A DNA stretch of 14,784 nucleotides from positions 2,812-17,595 of the forward strand of contig PKSW01000044.1 of NCBI GenBank assembly GCA_002869465.1, in the 5' to 3' direction. Shown here piece by piece: positions 1 through 5,930 of the stretch (position 1 is the stretch's first letter; each line of letters starts with the position of its first letter). A model generated the notes under the pieces. The model was not told the DNA's origin, ran no database searches, and saw only the letters and a program-made list of their open reading frames with translations. A program made the position numbers and the translations under genes. This DNA is from Marinilabiliales bacterium. GTDB lineage: Bacteria > Bacteroidota > Bacteroidia > Bacteroidales > F082.

Positions 1-242
1 GCTGCTTTTGTATAACCGACATCTTTAATGACTTCCCTGGCGGTTTTCTCCAGATCCACATATGCATTAGATTTTACTTCGCCTGAAAGAAATGCCAAGC
101 CCGTAGTAACAAGTGTTTCACAAGCTACTTTTGATTCCGGGTCTTGTTTAAGCATTTCATCAAGAATAGCATCTGAGATTTGATCTGAAACCTTATCAGG
201 ATGTCCCTCTGATACGGATTCGGATGTAAATAAATATGACAT
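1..242 (-). CDS. metK: S-adenosylmethionine synthase (methionine adenosyltransferase), N-terminal part, cut by the window edge
   Basis: MetK makes S-adenosylmethionine from methionine and ATP in the cytoplasm, with release of phosphate and pyrophosphate. The minus-strand reading frame opens at an ATG (240-242) and runs off the left edge after about 80 codons, out of a usual 380-430. The visible part carries the family's N-terminal signature: FTSESVSEGHPDKV near residues 5-18, with the ATP-contacting histidine of the GHPDK segment, then DQISDAILD and a VACETLVTTG stretch. No disruption is visible. The gene lies 178 bases downstream of gldA on the same strand. The gap holds a possible promoter and a SAM-II-like leader, so feedback control by its own product is likely (inference). 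Identity is nearly certain. The state of the remaining gene cannot be judged here. Confidence 0.96.
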   Translation of the reverse strand, partial: MSYLFTSESVSEGHPDKVSDQISDAILDEMLKQDPESKVACETLVTTGLAFLSGEVKSNAYVDLEKTAREVIKDVGYTKA

Positions 243-288
243 AATAAATCGTTTTTATGAAGTGAAGGAGAGAGAGATTGATCGGAAG

Positions 289-345
289 GCTAAAATTGCT
301 TTAGCATTTTTTTAGGTGGTTGCAATCAATCAAATCTGTCCACAA
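289..345 (-). ncRNA. Putative SAM-II riboswitch in the metK leader, with an overlapping alternative hairpin
   Basis: Read on the minus strand, GTGG (343-340) pairs with CCAC (319-316) to form a 4 bp P1. The loop contains GATTTG followed by ATTGCA. After P1 comes an A-rich linker of 10 nt and then GCTAAAG (305-299), the strand that closes the pseudoknot with the UUUG of the loop. This order, AUUUG - UUGCA - CCAC - AAA - GCUAAAG, is the SAM-II consensus. The bases equivalent to the SAM-contacting uridines of the crystallised Sargasso Sea metX riboswitch appear kept (my recollection of that structure). Departures are a short P1 and about two extra bases between P1 and GAUUUG. GCTAAA (305-300) can also pair with TTTAGC (294-289), which would exclude the pseudoknot. 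The element ends about 57 nt before the metK start, so it does not simply cover a ribosome binding site next to the pseudoknot. Placement before metK supports the call. Confidence 0.68.
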
Positions 346-369
346 TATTGTTCCTGAAATCAGGATGCG

Positions 370-377
370 CAAAAATA
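370..377 (-). promoter_or_regulatory. Candidate -7 promoter element for metK
   Basis: On the minus strand these bases read TATTTTTG, an exact match to the Bacteroidota -7 consensus TAnnTTTG. Transcription would begin near 363-366, just before a small palindrome (CCTGATTTCAGG, 364-353) and the SAM-II-like element, and the leader would be about 120 nt. I do not see a good TTTG -33 element at the expected distance upstream, and AT-rich DNA yields this motif by chance, so confidence is limited. Confidence 0.4.
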
Positions 378-419
378 AATAAATATATAATATGAATAAA
401 AGAAAATGGGAAATATCAG

Positions 420-1334
420 CTATTGTTTAGTCAGACGGCGAAATACATCTTCCATTTTAAGTTCACTTTGCGACAGGGAAAGTACATTGTAATTATTTGC
501 TACAGCAAATTTGAAAATATTTTCCCGGATGTCTTTTTTGCCTTCGGTTTCGATCAGCCATGTGTTTCCAGATAATTTTTCAATTTTTGAAACATATTGC
601 ATGTTGCGTATCAGCTTTTCAGGAACATCTTCTTTAAATTCGACACGAAACTGTAAATTGTTGAGCGATAATCCGGATAAATTACGGGTGGAGTCATCGG
701 CTACAATTTTGCCCTGGTCGATGATGATCACCCGGTCGCATATGGCTTCCACCTCCTGCATGATGTGTGTTGAAAGGATGACGGTTTTTTCCTTTCCAAG
801 ATCGGTGATAATCTTCCGAATATCAACAATTTGGTTTGGATCAAGTCCTGATGTGGGTTCATCTAATATGAGAATTTCCGGATCATGGATCAATGCCTGA
901 GCCAAACCCACCCGCTGGCGGTATCCTTTTGACAATGCACCAATTTTTTTATGTTGTTCTTTTTCCAGTCCTGTCAAAAGAATGGTCTCATCAATCACTT
1001 GGCCGGCAGGTTTTGCAAACTTGTACATTTTCAAAACAAACCTGAGGTATTCCTTCACATACATATCATGGTATAAAGGATTATGTTCGGGCAAATAACC
1101 GATTAGTTGTTTTATTTTCAGCACATCTTCCTGGACATCAAAACCATTGATACTTGCAGTGCCTGAAGTGGGTGTCAGAAAAGAGGTTAAAATTTTCATG
1201 AGGGTTGACTTTCCGGCGCCGTTGGGTCCTAATAGTCCAACCACTTCACCTTTGTCAACCTGTAAATTAACATTGTTCAGTGCTTTTTGCTCGCCATAAA
1301 ATTTTGATATATCATTTACTTTCACCTGTCCCAT
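420..1334 (-). CDS. gldA: GldA-type ABC transporter ATP-binding protein (gliding-motility associated)
   Basis: This is a cytoplasmic ATPase subunit of an ABC transporter, 304 residues. Visible motifs in order are Walker A GPNGAGKST (36-44), a Q-loop region YLPEHNPLY (80-88) with Glu in place of Gln, signature LSKGYRQR (134-141), Walker B ILILDEPT (154-161), D-loop SGLD (162-165) and the H-loop histidine at 190. After the nucleotide-binding domain comes a C-terminal domain of about 80 residues, as in the NatA/DrrA-like group. The N-terminal half closely resembles Flavobacterium johnsoniae GldA as I recall it. GldA is known to act with the membrane proteins GldF and GldG in gliding. Those genes are not in this window, and gldA-like genes also occur in non-gliding Bacteroidota, so motility should not be assumed. 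The ATG start at 1334 fits the family start; the stop is TAG. It is divergent from rplM. Confidence 0.85.
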   Translation of the reverse strand: MGQVKVNDISKFYGEQKALNNVNLQVDKGEVVGLLGPNGAGKSTLMKILTSFLTPTSGTASINGFDVQEDVLKIKQLIGYLPEHNPLYHDMYVKEYLRFVLKMYKFAKPAGQVIDETILLTGLEKEQHKKIGALSKGYRQRVGLAQALIHDPEILILDEPTSGLDPNQIVDIRKIITDLGKEKTVILSTHIMQEVEAICDRVIIIDQGKIVADDSTRNLSGLSLNNLQFRVEFKEDVPEKLIRNMQYVSKIEKLSGNTWLIETEGKKDIRENIFKFAVANNYNVLSLSQSELKMEDVFRRLTKQ

Positions 1335-1356
1335 ACTCCATCAATTTTAGGAACGT

Positions 1357-1364
1357 CAAAATTA
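1357..1364 (-). promoter_or_regulatory. Candidate -7 promoter element for gldA
   Basis: The minus strand reads TAATTTTG, matching TAnnTTTG, 22 bases upstream of the gldA start. No convincing -33 TTTG lies at the usual distance. It would share the 150-base divergent gap with the rplM promoter. This is weak, motif-only evidence. Confidence 0.35.
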
Positions 1365-1400
1365 GTAAAAACCAAGTTGGTAATATTTAAATTCAACAAA

Positions 1401-1432
1401 TTTGGTTAATCGGAAAATAGTTTCTATTTTTG
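1401..1432 (+). promoter_or_regulatory. Bacteroidota-type promoter of the rplM-rpsI-rpsB-tsf operon
   Basis: TTTG at 1401-1404 (-33) and TATTTTTG at 1425-1432 (-7) are separated by 20 bases. This is the spacing and sequence known for the Bacteroidota primary sigma factor. Transcription would start near 1437-1440, giving a leader of about 45 nt before rplM. The position in the divergent gap just upstream of a ribosomal protein operon strongly favours a real promoter. Confidence 0.75.
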
Positions 1433-1433
1433 C

Positions 1434-1451
1434 AGCCCGATTTTTAGGGCT
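1434..1451 (+). other. Short hairpin at the 5' end of the rplM leader
   Basis: AGCCC (1434-1438) and GGGCT (1447-1451) form a 5 bp stem with an 8-base loop. It may be a 5' stabilising stem or part of a ribosomal protein leader, since L13 leaders have been proposed in Bacteroidia. However, the predicted transcription start near 1437-1440 falls inside the 5' arm, so part of the stem may not be transcribed. Low confidence in function. Confidence 0.25.
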
Positions 1452-1484
1452 TTGGATTAAACACCTTAAGAAACAATAAAATAG

Positions 1485-1940
1485 ATGAATACGTTGAGTT
1501 ATAAAACTGTAAGTGCTAATAAAAATACAGTTACAAAAGAGTGGGTTTTGGTAAACGCTGAGAACCAGGTATTGGGAAGATTGGCTTCGGAAGTAGCCAA
1601 AATGTTGCGTGGAAAACACAAACCAAATTTTACACCACATGTTGATTGTGGCGATAATGTTGTTATTATAAACGCAGAAAAGATACGGTTAACAGGTAAA
1701 AAATGGGATGCGAAACAATATATTCGTCACTCAGGTTATCCAGGTGGGCAATCATCATTAACTGCTAAAGAACTTATGGACAGAAAGCCTACAGCTATGG
1801 TTGAAAAAGCTGTAAAAGGCATGCTGCCAAAAAACAAACTGGGCGCCGAGTTATTCCGTAACTTATATGTTTACGAAGGAGAAGAACACGATCAAAAAGC
1901 CCAAAAACCAAAAGAAATTAAATTAAATACAATCAGATAA
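1485..1940 (+). CDS. rplM: 50S ribosomal protein L13
   Basis: L13 is an early-assembling protein of the large ribosomal subunit that binds 23S rRNA. The 151-residue product has the Bacteroidota form of the N-terminus (MNTLSYKTVSANK), then LGRLASEVAKMLRGK, the NFTPHVDCGDNVVIINA segment, SGYPGG and KGMLPKNKLG, all typical of L13. The start is fixed by a TAG stop codon directly upstream in frame (1482-1484). It is the first gene of the translation operon, about 45 nt after a good promoter, and is followed by rpsI after 6 bases, so the two are surely co-transcribed and probably translationally coupled. No anomalies are seen. Confidence 0.98.
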   Translation: MNTLSYKTVSANKNTVTKEWVLVNAENQVLGRLASEVAKMLRGKHKPNFTPHVDCGDNVVIINAEKIRLTGKKWDAKQYIRHSGYPGGQSSLTAKELMDRKPTAMVEKAVKGMLPKNKLGAELFRNLYVYEGEEHDQKAQKPKEIKLNTIR

Positions 1941-1946
1941 TTTATA

Positions 1947-2333
1947 ATGGAAATTGTAAATGCACTCGGTAGAAGAAAGACTGCTATTGCGCGGATCTAT
2001 TTAAAAGAAGGTAAAGGCAATATTCAGATCAACAAACGTGATTATAAAGAGTTCTTCGCAACTGCTACATTGCACTATGTTGTTGAGCAACCCCTGTTAC
2101 TTACTGACAACATGGGTAAATATGATATCAATGTAAACTTAAAAGGTGGCGGAATTACCGGCCAGGCAGAAGCCTTGCGCCTTGCTATTTCACGTGCACT
2201 TATTAAAATTGATCCGGAATATCGTCCTGTACTTAAAGAAAACGGCCTTCTGAGACGTGACCCACGTATGGTAGAACGTAAAAAACCGGGACAACCAAAA
2301 GCTCGTAAAAAATTCCAGTTCAGTAAACGTTAA
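1947..2333 (+). CDS. rpsI: 30S ribosomal protein S9
   Basis: S9 is a small-subunit protein whose C-terminal tail reaches towards the P-site tRNA. The 128-residue product starts MEIVNALGRRKTAIARIYL, shows the GGGITGQAEALRLAISRAL core, then the RRDPRMVERKKPGQPKARK basic segment, and ends in the invariant Lys-Arg. Length and order match the family. It follows rplM after 6 bases, which is the near-universal L13-S9 pairing. A 108-base gap containing an imperfect inverted repeat separates it from rpsB. Confidence 0.98.
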   Translation: MEIVNALGRRKTAIARIYLKEGKGNIQINKRDYKEFFATATLHYVVEQPLLLTDNMGKYDINVNLKGGGITGQAEALRLAISRALIKIDPEYRPVLKENGLLRRDPRMVERKKPGQPKARKKFQFSKR

Positions 2334-2367
2334 AATATTTCATTTACACCGGAAAGAGTTTAGTATC

Positions 2368-2407
2368 CAAATTGCCATAACTTCATTTTTGAGCTATATG
2401 GTAATTG
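2368..2407 (+). other. Imperfect inverted repeat between rpsI and rpsB (possible S2 leader element)
   Basis: TTGCCATA (2372-2379) can pair with TATGGTAA (2397-2404) through eight pairs including one G-U. The stem extends outward with CAA (2368-2370) against TTG (2405-2407) around one bulged A, and a weak CTT/GAG stem can form inside the loop. No T-run follows, so it is not an intrinsic terminator. A weak promoter-like pair also overlaps it (TTTA at 2359-2362, CATTTTTG at 2384-2391, both imperfect). An autoregulatory leader for S2 is possible but unproven. Confidence 0.25.
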
Positions 2408-2441
2408 TTAAAGAGAATGTAAACAAATTAAATTTTAAAAA

Positions 2442-3341
2442 ATGACTAGAGTAAGTTTCGACGATTTGCTTGATGCAGGTGTTCATTTTGGTCACCTCAA
2501 ACGCAAATGGAATCCAAACATGGCACCTTATATTTTTATGGAGCGTAATGGAATCCACATTATTGACCTTTACAAAACCCAGGCTAAACTGGAAGAAGCA
2601 CAAAAAGCTTTAAAACAAATTGCAAAGTCAGGAAGAAGAATTCTGTTCGTGGCTACAAAAAAGCAGGCCAAAGAATTGGTTGCTGAATCAGTAAAGAAAG
2701 TGAATATGCCTTATGTTACCGAGCGTTGGCCGGGAGGTATGTTAACCAATTTTGCCACCATTCGTAAAGCGGTTCGTAAAATGTCAAATATTGACAAGAT
2801 GGCGAATACGAGCTCGTATAATAACTTGTCAAAACGTGAGAAATTGCAAGTGAGCCGCGAACGTGCCAAACTGGAAAAAAACCTCGGAAGTATCGCTGAC
2901 ATGAGCCGCTTACCGGCAGCATTGTTCGTAGTAGATATCAATAAGGAGAAAATTGCTGTGGCAGAAGCCCGCAAATTGAACATCCCCATATTTGCTATGG
3001 CGGATACAAATACAGACCCGAACCTGGTGGACTTTGCCATTCCTGCAAATGACGATGCTTCAAAATCAATTTCAATAATTGTAAACGCGGCTGTGCTTGC
3101 AGTTGCCGAAGGATTGAAAGAGCGTAAATTGGCAAAGGAGAAGGACGAAGAGGAAGCTGAAGCTTTAGAATTAGCTACCGATATTAAAGCAAAATCACAG
3201 ACATTGGCACAGGCGGAAGAAGAAGCGGATAAAGAAGCTGAAAAAGGCAAGAAAGAAGTTAAGTCGAAGAAATCGATGGATGACGACGAAAAACCTGCTA
3301 AATCCAAACGCCCAAGGAAACCAATTACAAAAAAGAAATAG
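2442..3341 (+). CDS. rpsB: 30S ribosomal protein S2 with a long charged C-terminal tail
   Basis: S2 joins the small subunit late, near the anti-Shine-Dalgarno cleft. The core (residues 1 to about 226) has the family segments LLDAGVHFGHLKRKWNP (9-25), LFVATKKQA (68-76), RWPGGMLTNF (95-104), LPAALFVVD (157-165) and TDPNLVDFAIPANDDA (191-206). The product is 299 residues against about 241 in E. coli. The extra roughly 73 residues form a low-complexity tail, first Glu/Ala rich (about 231-265) and then Lys rich, ending in PITKKK, so it is probably disordered or helical. C-terminal extensions of S2 are common in Bacteroidota, and no frameshift is needed to explain this one. The stop is TAG. tsf follows after 28 bases, the usual S2/EF-Ts pairing. 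The ATG is preceded by an A-rich run instead of a Shine-Dalgarno sequence. Confidence 0.97.
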   Translation: MTRVSFDDLLDAGVHFGHLKRKWNPNMAPYIFMERNGIHIIDLYKTQAKLEEAQKALKQIAKSGRRILFVATKKQAKELVAESVKKVNMPYVTERWPGGMLTNFATIRKAVRKMSNIDKMANTSSYNNLSKREKLQVSRERAKLEKNLGSIADMSRLPAALFVVDINKEKIAVAEARKLNIPIFAMADTNTDPNLVDFAIPANDDASKSISIIVNAAVLAVAEGLKERKLAKEKDEEEAEALELATDIKAKSQTLAQAEEEADKEAEKGKKEVKSKKSMDDDEKPAKSKRPRKPITKKK

Positions 3342-3369
3342 ATTAAAAATTTTAAAAAGCTGATATAAA

Positions 3370-4197
3370 ATGAATATTACAGCCCAACAGGTAAACGAAT
3401 TAAGAAAGATCACCGGCGCCGGAATGATGGATTGCAAAAAAGCATTGGTGGAAAGCGAAGGTGATGTTGAAAAAGCGATCGATATACTAAGAAAAAAAGG
3501 ACAAAAAGTGGCTGCCAATCGCGCTGACCGTTCTGCGAATGAAGGTGTTGTTTTGGCAAAAGTGAGCGATGACAAAACTTTTGCAGCTGCTGTTATGGTC
3601 AACTGCGAAACTGATTTTGTAGCCAAAAACGCTGATTTTATCGCGTATACTGAATCAGTTCTTGATGCAGCCATAAAAAATAAAGTGAAGAACATCGAAG
3701 AACTTAAAACGACCAAATTGGATGGCCACACAGTTGACGAAACCATAACAAACCAGACAGGTGTTATTGGTGAGAAAATTGAATTAGGCAAATATGAAGT
3801 TGTTGAGGCAGCTAGTACATATGCTTATATTCATCCAGGTAACCGTATTGCAACTATTGCAGGGTTTAACAAAGCTGGTGATTTTGATGCAGAGGGAAAA
3901 GACGTGGTCATGCAGATCGCAGCAATGGCGCCGGTATCATTAAGTAAAGATGATGTGCCTGCTGATGTGATCACCCATGAAATTGAAATTGGCAAAGATA
4001 TAGCTCGTCAGGAAGGAAAGCCTGAGGAAATGCTTGAAAAAATTGCCATGGGAAAATTGAATAAGTTCTTTAAAGAAAATACATTATTGAACCAGTCATT
4101 TATTAAGGATAGTAAGAAAAGTGTTTCTGAATACTTAAAGGCAAAAGATAAAGATCTGACCGTAGTAGATTTTAAAAGAATCGCTCTCGGATCATAA
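3370..4197 (+). CDS. tsf: Translation elongation factor Ts
   Basis: EF-Ts is the nucleotide exchange factor that releases GDP from EF-Tu. The 275-residue product begins with a UBA-like domain (about 1-50) carrying LRKITGAGMMDCKKAL (11-26). The core follows with the NCETDFVAKN motif (78-87), whose TDFV residues contact the EF-Tu nucleotide pocket. The later segment MQIAAMAP and the C-terminal helical part match the family, and the length agrees with other bacterial EF-Ts. It is the last gene of the operon; a strong hairpin terminator lies 18 bases after its TAA stop. No anomalies are seen. Confidence 0.97.
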   Translation: MNITAQQVNELRKITGAGMMDCKKALVESEGDVEKAIDILRKKGQKVAANRADRSANEGVVLAKVSDDKTFAAAVMVNCETDFVAKNADFIAYTESVLDAAIKNKVKNIEELKTTKLDGHTVDETITNQTGVIGEKIELGKYEVVEAASTYAYIHPGNRIATIAGFNKAGDFDAEGKDVVMQIAAMAPVSLSKDDVPADVITHEIEIGKDIARQEGKPEEMLEKIAMGKLNKFFKENTLLNQSFIKDSKKSVSEYLKAKDKDLTVVDFKRIALGS

Positions 4198-4215
4198 ACG
4201 AAGAAAATGGTATAG

Positions 4216-4248
4216 AAAAAAAGACCGGCGTGAGCCGGTCTTTTTTTT
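4216..4248. terminator. Bidirectional intrinsic terminator between tsf and yqeY
   Basis: GACCGGC (4223-4229) pairs perfectly with GCCGGTC (4234-4240) around a GTGA loop, a GNRA tetraloop in RNA from the plus strand. Seven A bases (4216-4222) precede the stem and eight T bases (4241-4248) follow it. RNA from either strand therefore has a GC-rich stem followed by a U-run. It lies between two convergent genes and can end both the ribosomal operon and the dcw cluster transcript. Confidence 0.93.
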
Positions 4249-4253
4249 GCCTA

Positions 4254-4709
4254 CTAATTATTGAGAAGGTCCCTAACAATTTTGGAAACAATACGATTAT
4301 CAGCCTTACCGGCCAATTGTTTTGTTGCCATGCCCATCACTCTTCCCATATCCTTCATGTTGGTTGCACCAACCTTGTCAATAATCTGCCGTATCACTGC
4401 CTCAACTTCTTTTTCATCAATTTGCTCAGGCAAATATGCCTGTATAATTTTGGCCTGGTATTCCTCTTCATCAGCCAGTTCAGGCCGTCCTTTTTCACGA
4501 TAGATCGCCGCAGCTTCAGCCCTTTGTTTGACAAGTTTCTGCAGAACTTTCAGTTCAACGCTTTCCGGTATTTCGCCCGCGCTTACGTCTTTACCGGTTT
4601 TTTCGATTAACAAGGCTGCTTTGATGGCACGCAGGGCATTTAGCTTTTCCTTGTTCTTTTCAAACATAGCCGACTTGATGTCGTTGTTAATCAGTATTTC
4701 TAAACTCAT
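4254..4709 (-). CDS. yqeY: GatB/YqeY domain-containing protein
   Basis: This 151-residue protein consists of a single YqeY-like helical domain, related to the C-terminal tRNA-binding tail domain of the amidotransferase subunit GatB. Typical segments are NALRAIKAAL near 24-33, KLVKQRAEAAAIY around 88, the EEYQAKIIQAYLPEQ segment, and the MGRVMGMATKQLAGKAD stretch towards the C-terminus. Stand-alone YqeY proteins have no firmly established role; a tRNA-related function is inferred from the GatB similarity only. The gene starts 21 bases after the ftsZ stop, a pairing common in Bacteroidota, and is the last gene before the shared terminator. Confidence 0.92.
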   Translation of the reverse strand: MSLEILINNDIKSAMFEKNKEKLNALRAIKAALLIEKTGKDVSAGEIPESVELKVLQKLVKQRAEAAAIYREKGRPELADEEEYQAKIIQAYLPEQIDEKEVEAVIRQIIDKVGATNMKDMGRVMGMATKQLAGKADNRIVSKIVRDLLNN

Positions 4710-4730
4710 AATAATTTAATCTCAGGTTAA

Positions 4731-5903
4731 TTAGTCAACATTGTCGTGTAAAAAGGAGTTGTCAGTTTTAATCACCGGGTTGTTGTCACCATCTTCACCT
4801 AGTGTGTATCTCGATACAACGGATTCCGATGAATAGGATGGTGAATGAAGATCAATTTTCTTACGAACATATGCGGGCACATTTTCCATTTGTGAAACTT
4901 CTTCAGGACTTTTGATTTGGCTGAGCGATTTTAGTTTGTTGGCCCTTTCCTCCATGTTCTTTTTGATCGCCTCGTTTTCTTCCTCAATTGTATGTGTCGT
5001 TTCTTCTTCTTTCATGCTGCTTGAAGAAATTGTATGACTTACACCCGGAGGCATGTTGTCGCTTTTCCTGGTAAACATGAAAAATGAATCACTTCTGCCG
5101 GAGGGAACAGATTCCTTGTTTTCACTTTTATTTTCAAAAGAAGTTGTTTTCCTTATAATTTCTGGTTTTTTCTCCTTTTCAGGAATTGATTCATCCCCTT
5201 TTTTATTGACTAGCCGAATACCTGAATCGCTTTTATTCTCCTCAATATGGGTTCTGTGCAGCATGGATTCAAAGGCAGGTACCTCAACTACATCTTCTTC
5301 TGCTTCCTCGTCTTTTTTTATCGCGATGGTGGGCATCTCTTCTTTTACGTCAGTTTTTGGTATTTCCTCTTTTTGATCCGTGCCGATGGTACCTACAGTT
5401 TTCGTTGGTTTGACATCAGGTTTCCTTTTTGAGTTGAAACCTGTTGCAATAATCGTGATACCAATTTTATTACCGAGTGATTCATCTTTACCATTACCCC
5501 AAATCACATCTGCTTCATTATCACTGCCGCATTCCTGCTGCACATAGTCTGTAATTTCAGTGATTTCATCCATAGTTAGGTCTTCCGCTCCGGTCATGAT
5601 ATAGAGGAGAATATTCTGAGCTCCTTTAATATCATTATCATCTAATAATGGTGAACTCATAGCTTCTTCGATGGCTAATAATGCGCGTCCTTCGCCCTCG
5701 GCAGTGGCGGACCCCATGATGGCTTTTCCGCTGTTCTCAATTACAGTTTTAACATCCTGGAAATCAATATTGATATAGCCAGTTACGGTGATCAGTTCCG
5801 CAATACCTTTGGCTGCCGAAGTGAGTACATTATCGGCTTTGGCGAATGCTTCACTCACGGTTTGGTTTCCGTATTGTTCCCTGAGTTTGTCATTGCTGAT
5901 CAC
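4731..5903 (-). CDS. ftsZ: FtsZ C-terminal fragment (H7, T7 loop, linker, C-terminal peptide)
   Basis: This open frame is in phase with the N-terminal part and could only start independently at a GTG (5901-5903), which lies inside a conserved strand and has no evident ribosome binding site, so separate translation is doubtful. It carries the FAKADNVLTSAAKGIAELI helix (20-38), the T7 loop YINIDFQDV (43-51) with the Asn and two Asp residues that complete the GTPase site of the next subunit, and the end of the globular domain near 156. An acidic, Glu/Lys/Ser-rich linker of about 180 residues follows. The conserved C-terminal peptide VPAYVRKKIDL (342-352), the probable binding site for FtsA and other partners, comes next, then about 38 more residues. 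The long linker and the extension past the peptide are usual in Bacteroidota FtsZ. Confidence 0.8.
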   Translation of the reverse strand: MISNDKLREQYGNQTVSEAFAKADNVLTSAAKGIAELITVTGYINIDFQDVKTVIENSGKAIMGSATAEGEGRALLAIEEAMSSPLLDDNDIKGAQNILLYIMTGAEDLTMDEITEITDYVQQECGSDNEADVIWGNGKDESLGNKIGITIIATGFNSKRKPDVKPTKTVGTIGTDQKEEIPKTDVKEEMPTIAIKKDEEAEEDVVEVPAFESMLHRTHIEENKSDSGIRLVNKKGDESIPEKEKKPEIIRKTTSFENKSENKESVPSGRSDSFFMFTRKSDNMPPGVSHTISSSSMKEEETTHTIEEENEAIKKNMEERANKLKSLSQIKSPEEVSQMENVPAYVRKKIDLHSPSYSSESVVSRYTLGEDGDNNPVIKTDNSFLHDNVD

Positions 5904-5930
5904 AAGCAGCGTATCGACATACTTTTTAAT

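Noticed and set aside
289..315. Intrinsic terminator on the plus strand (stem GCTAAA/TTTAGC followed by a T-run at 307-313)
   Set aside because: No plus-strand gene ends nearby and the stem is AU-rich and short. On the minus strand the same bases fit the SAM-II linker and the switching hairpin.
2359..2391. Separate promoter for rpsB-tsf
   Set aside because: TTTA and CATTTTTG each miss a key base of the Bacteroidota consensus. Too weak to list as a promoter, although not excluded.
2711..3307. Open frame of 198 codons antisense to rpsB
   Set aside because: It lies fully within the coding sequence of S2. Its Ser/Phe/Ala-rich composition is what the reverse of a Lys/Glu/Ala-rich gene gives, and it has no recognisable domain.
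3195..3791. Open frame of 198 codons antisense to the rpsB/tsf junction
   Set aside because: It is a shadow of two well-conserved genes, is biased by the AAA/GAA-rich sense strand, and has no promoter.
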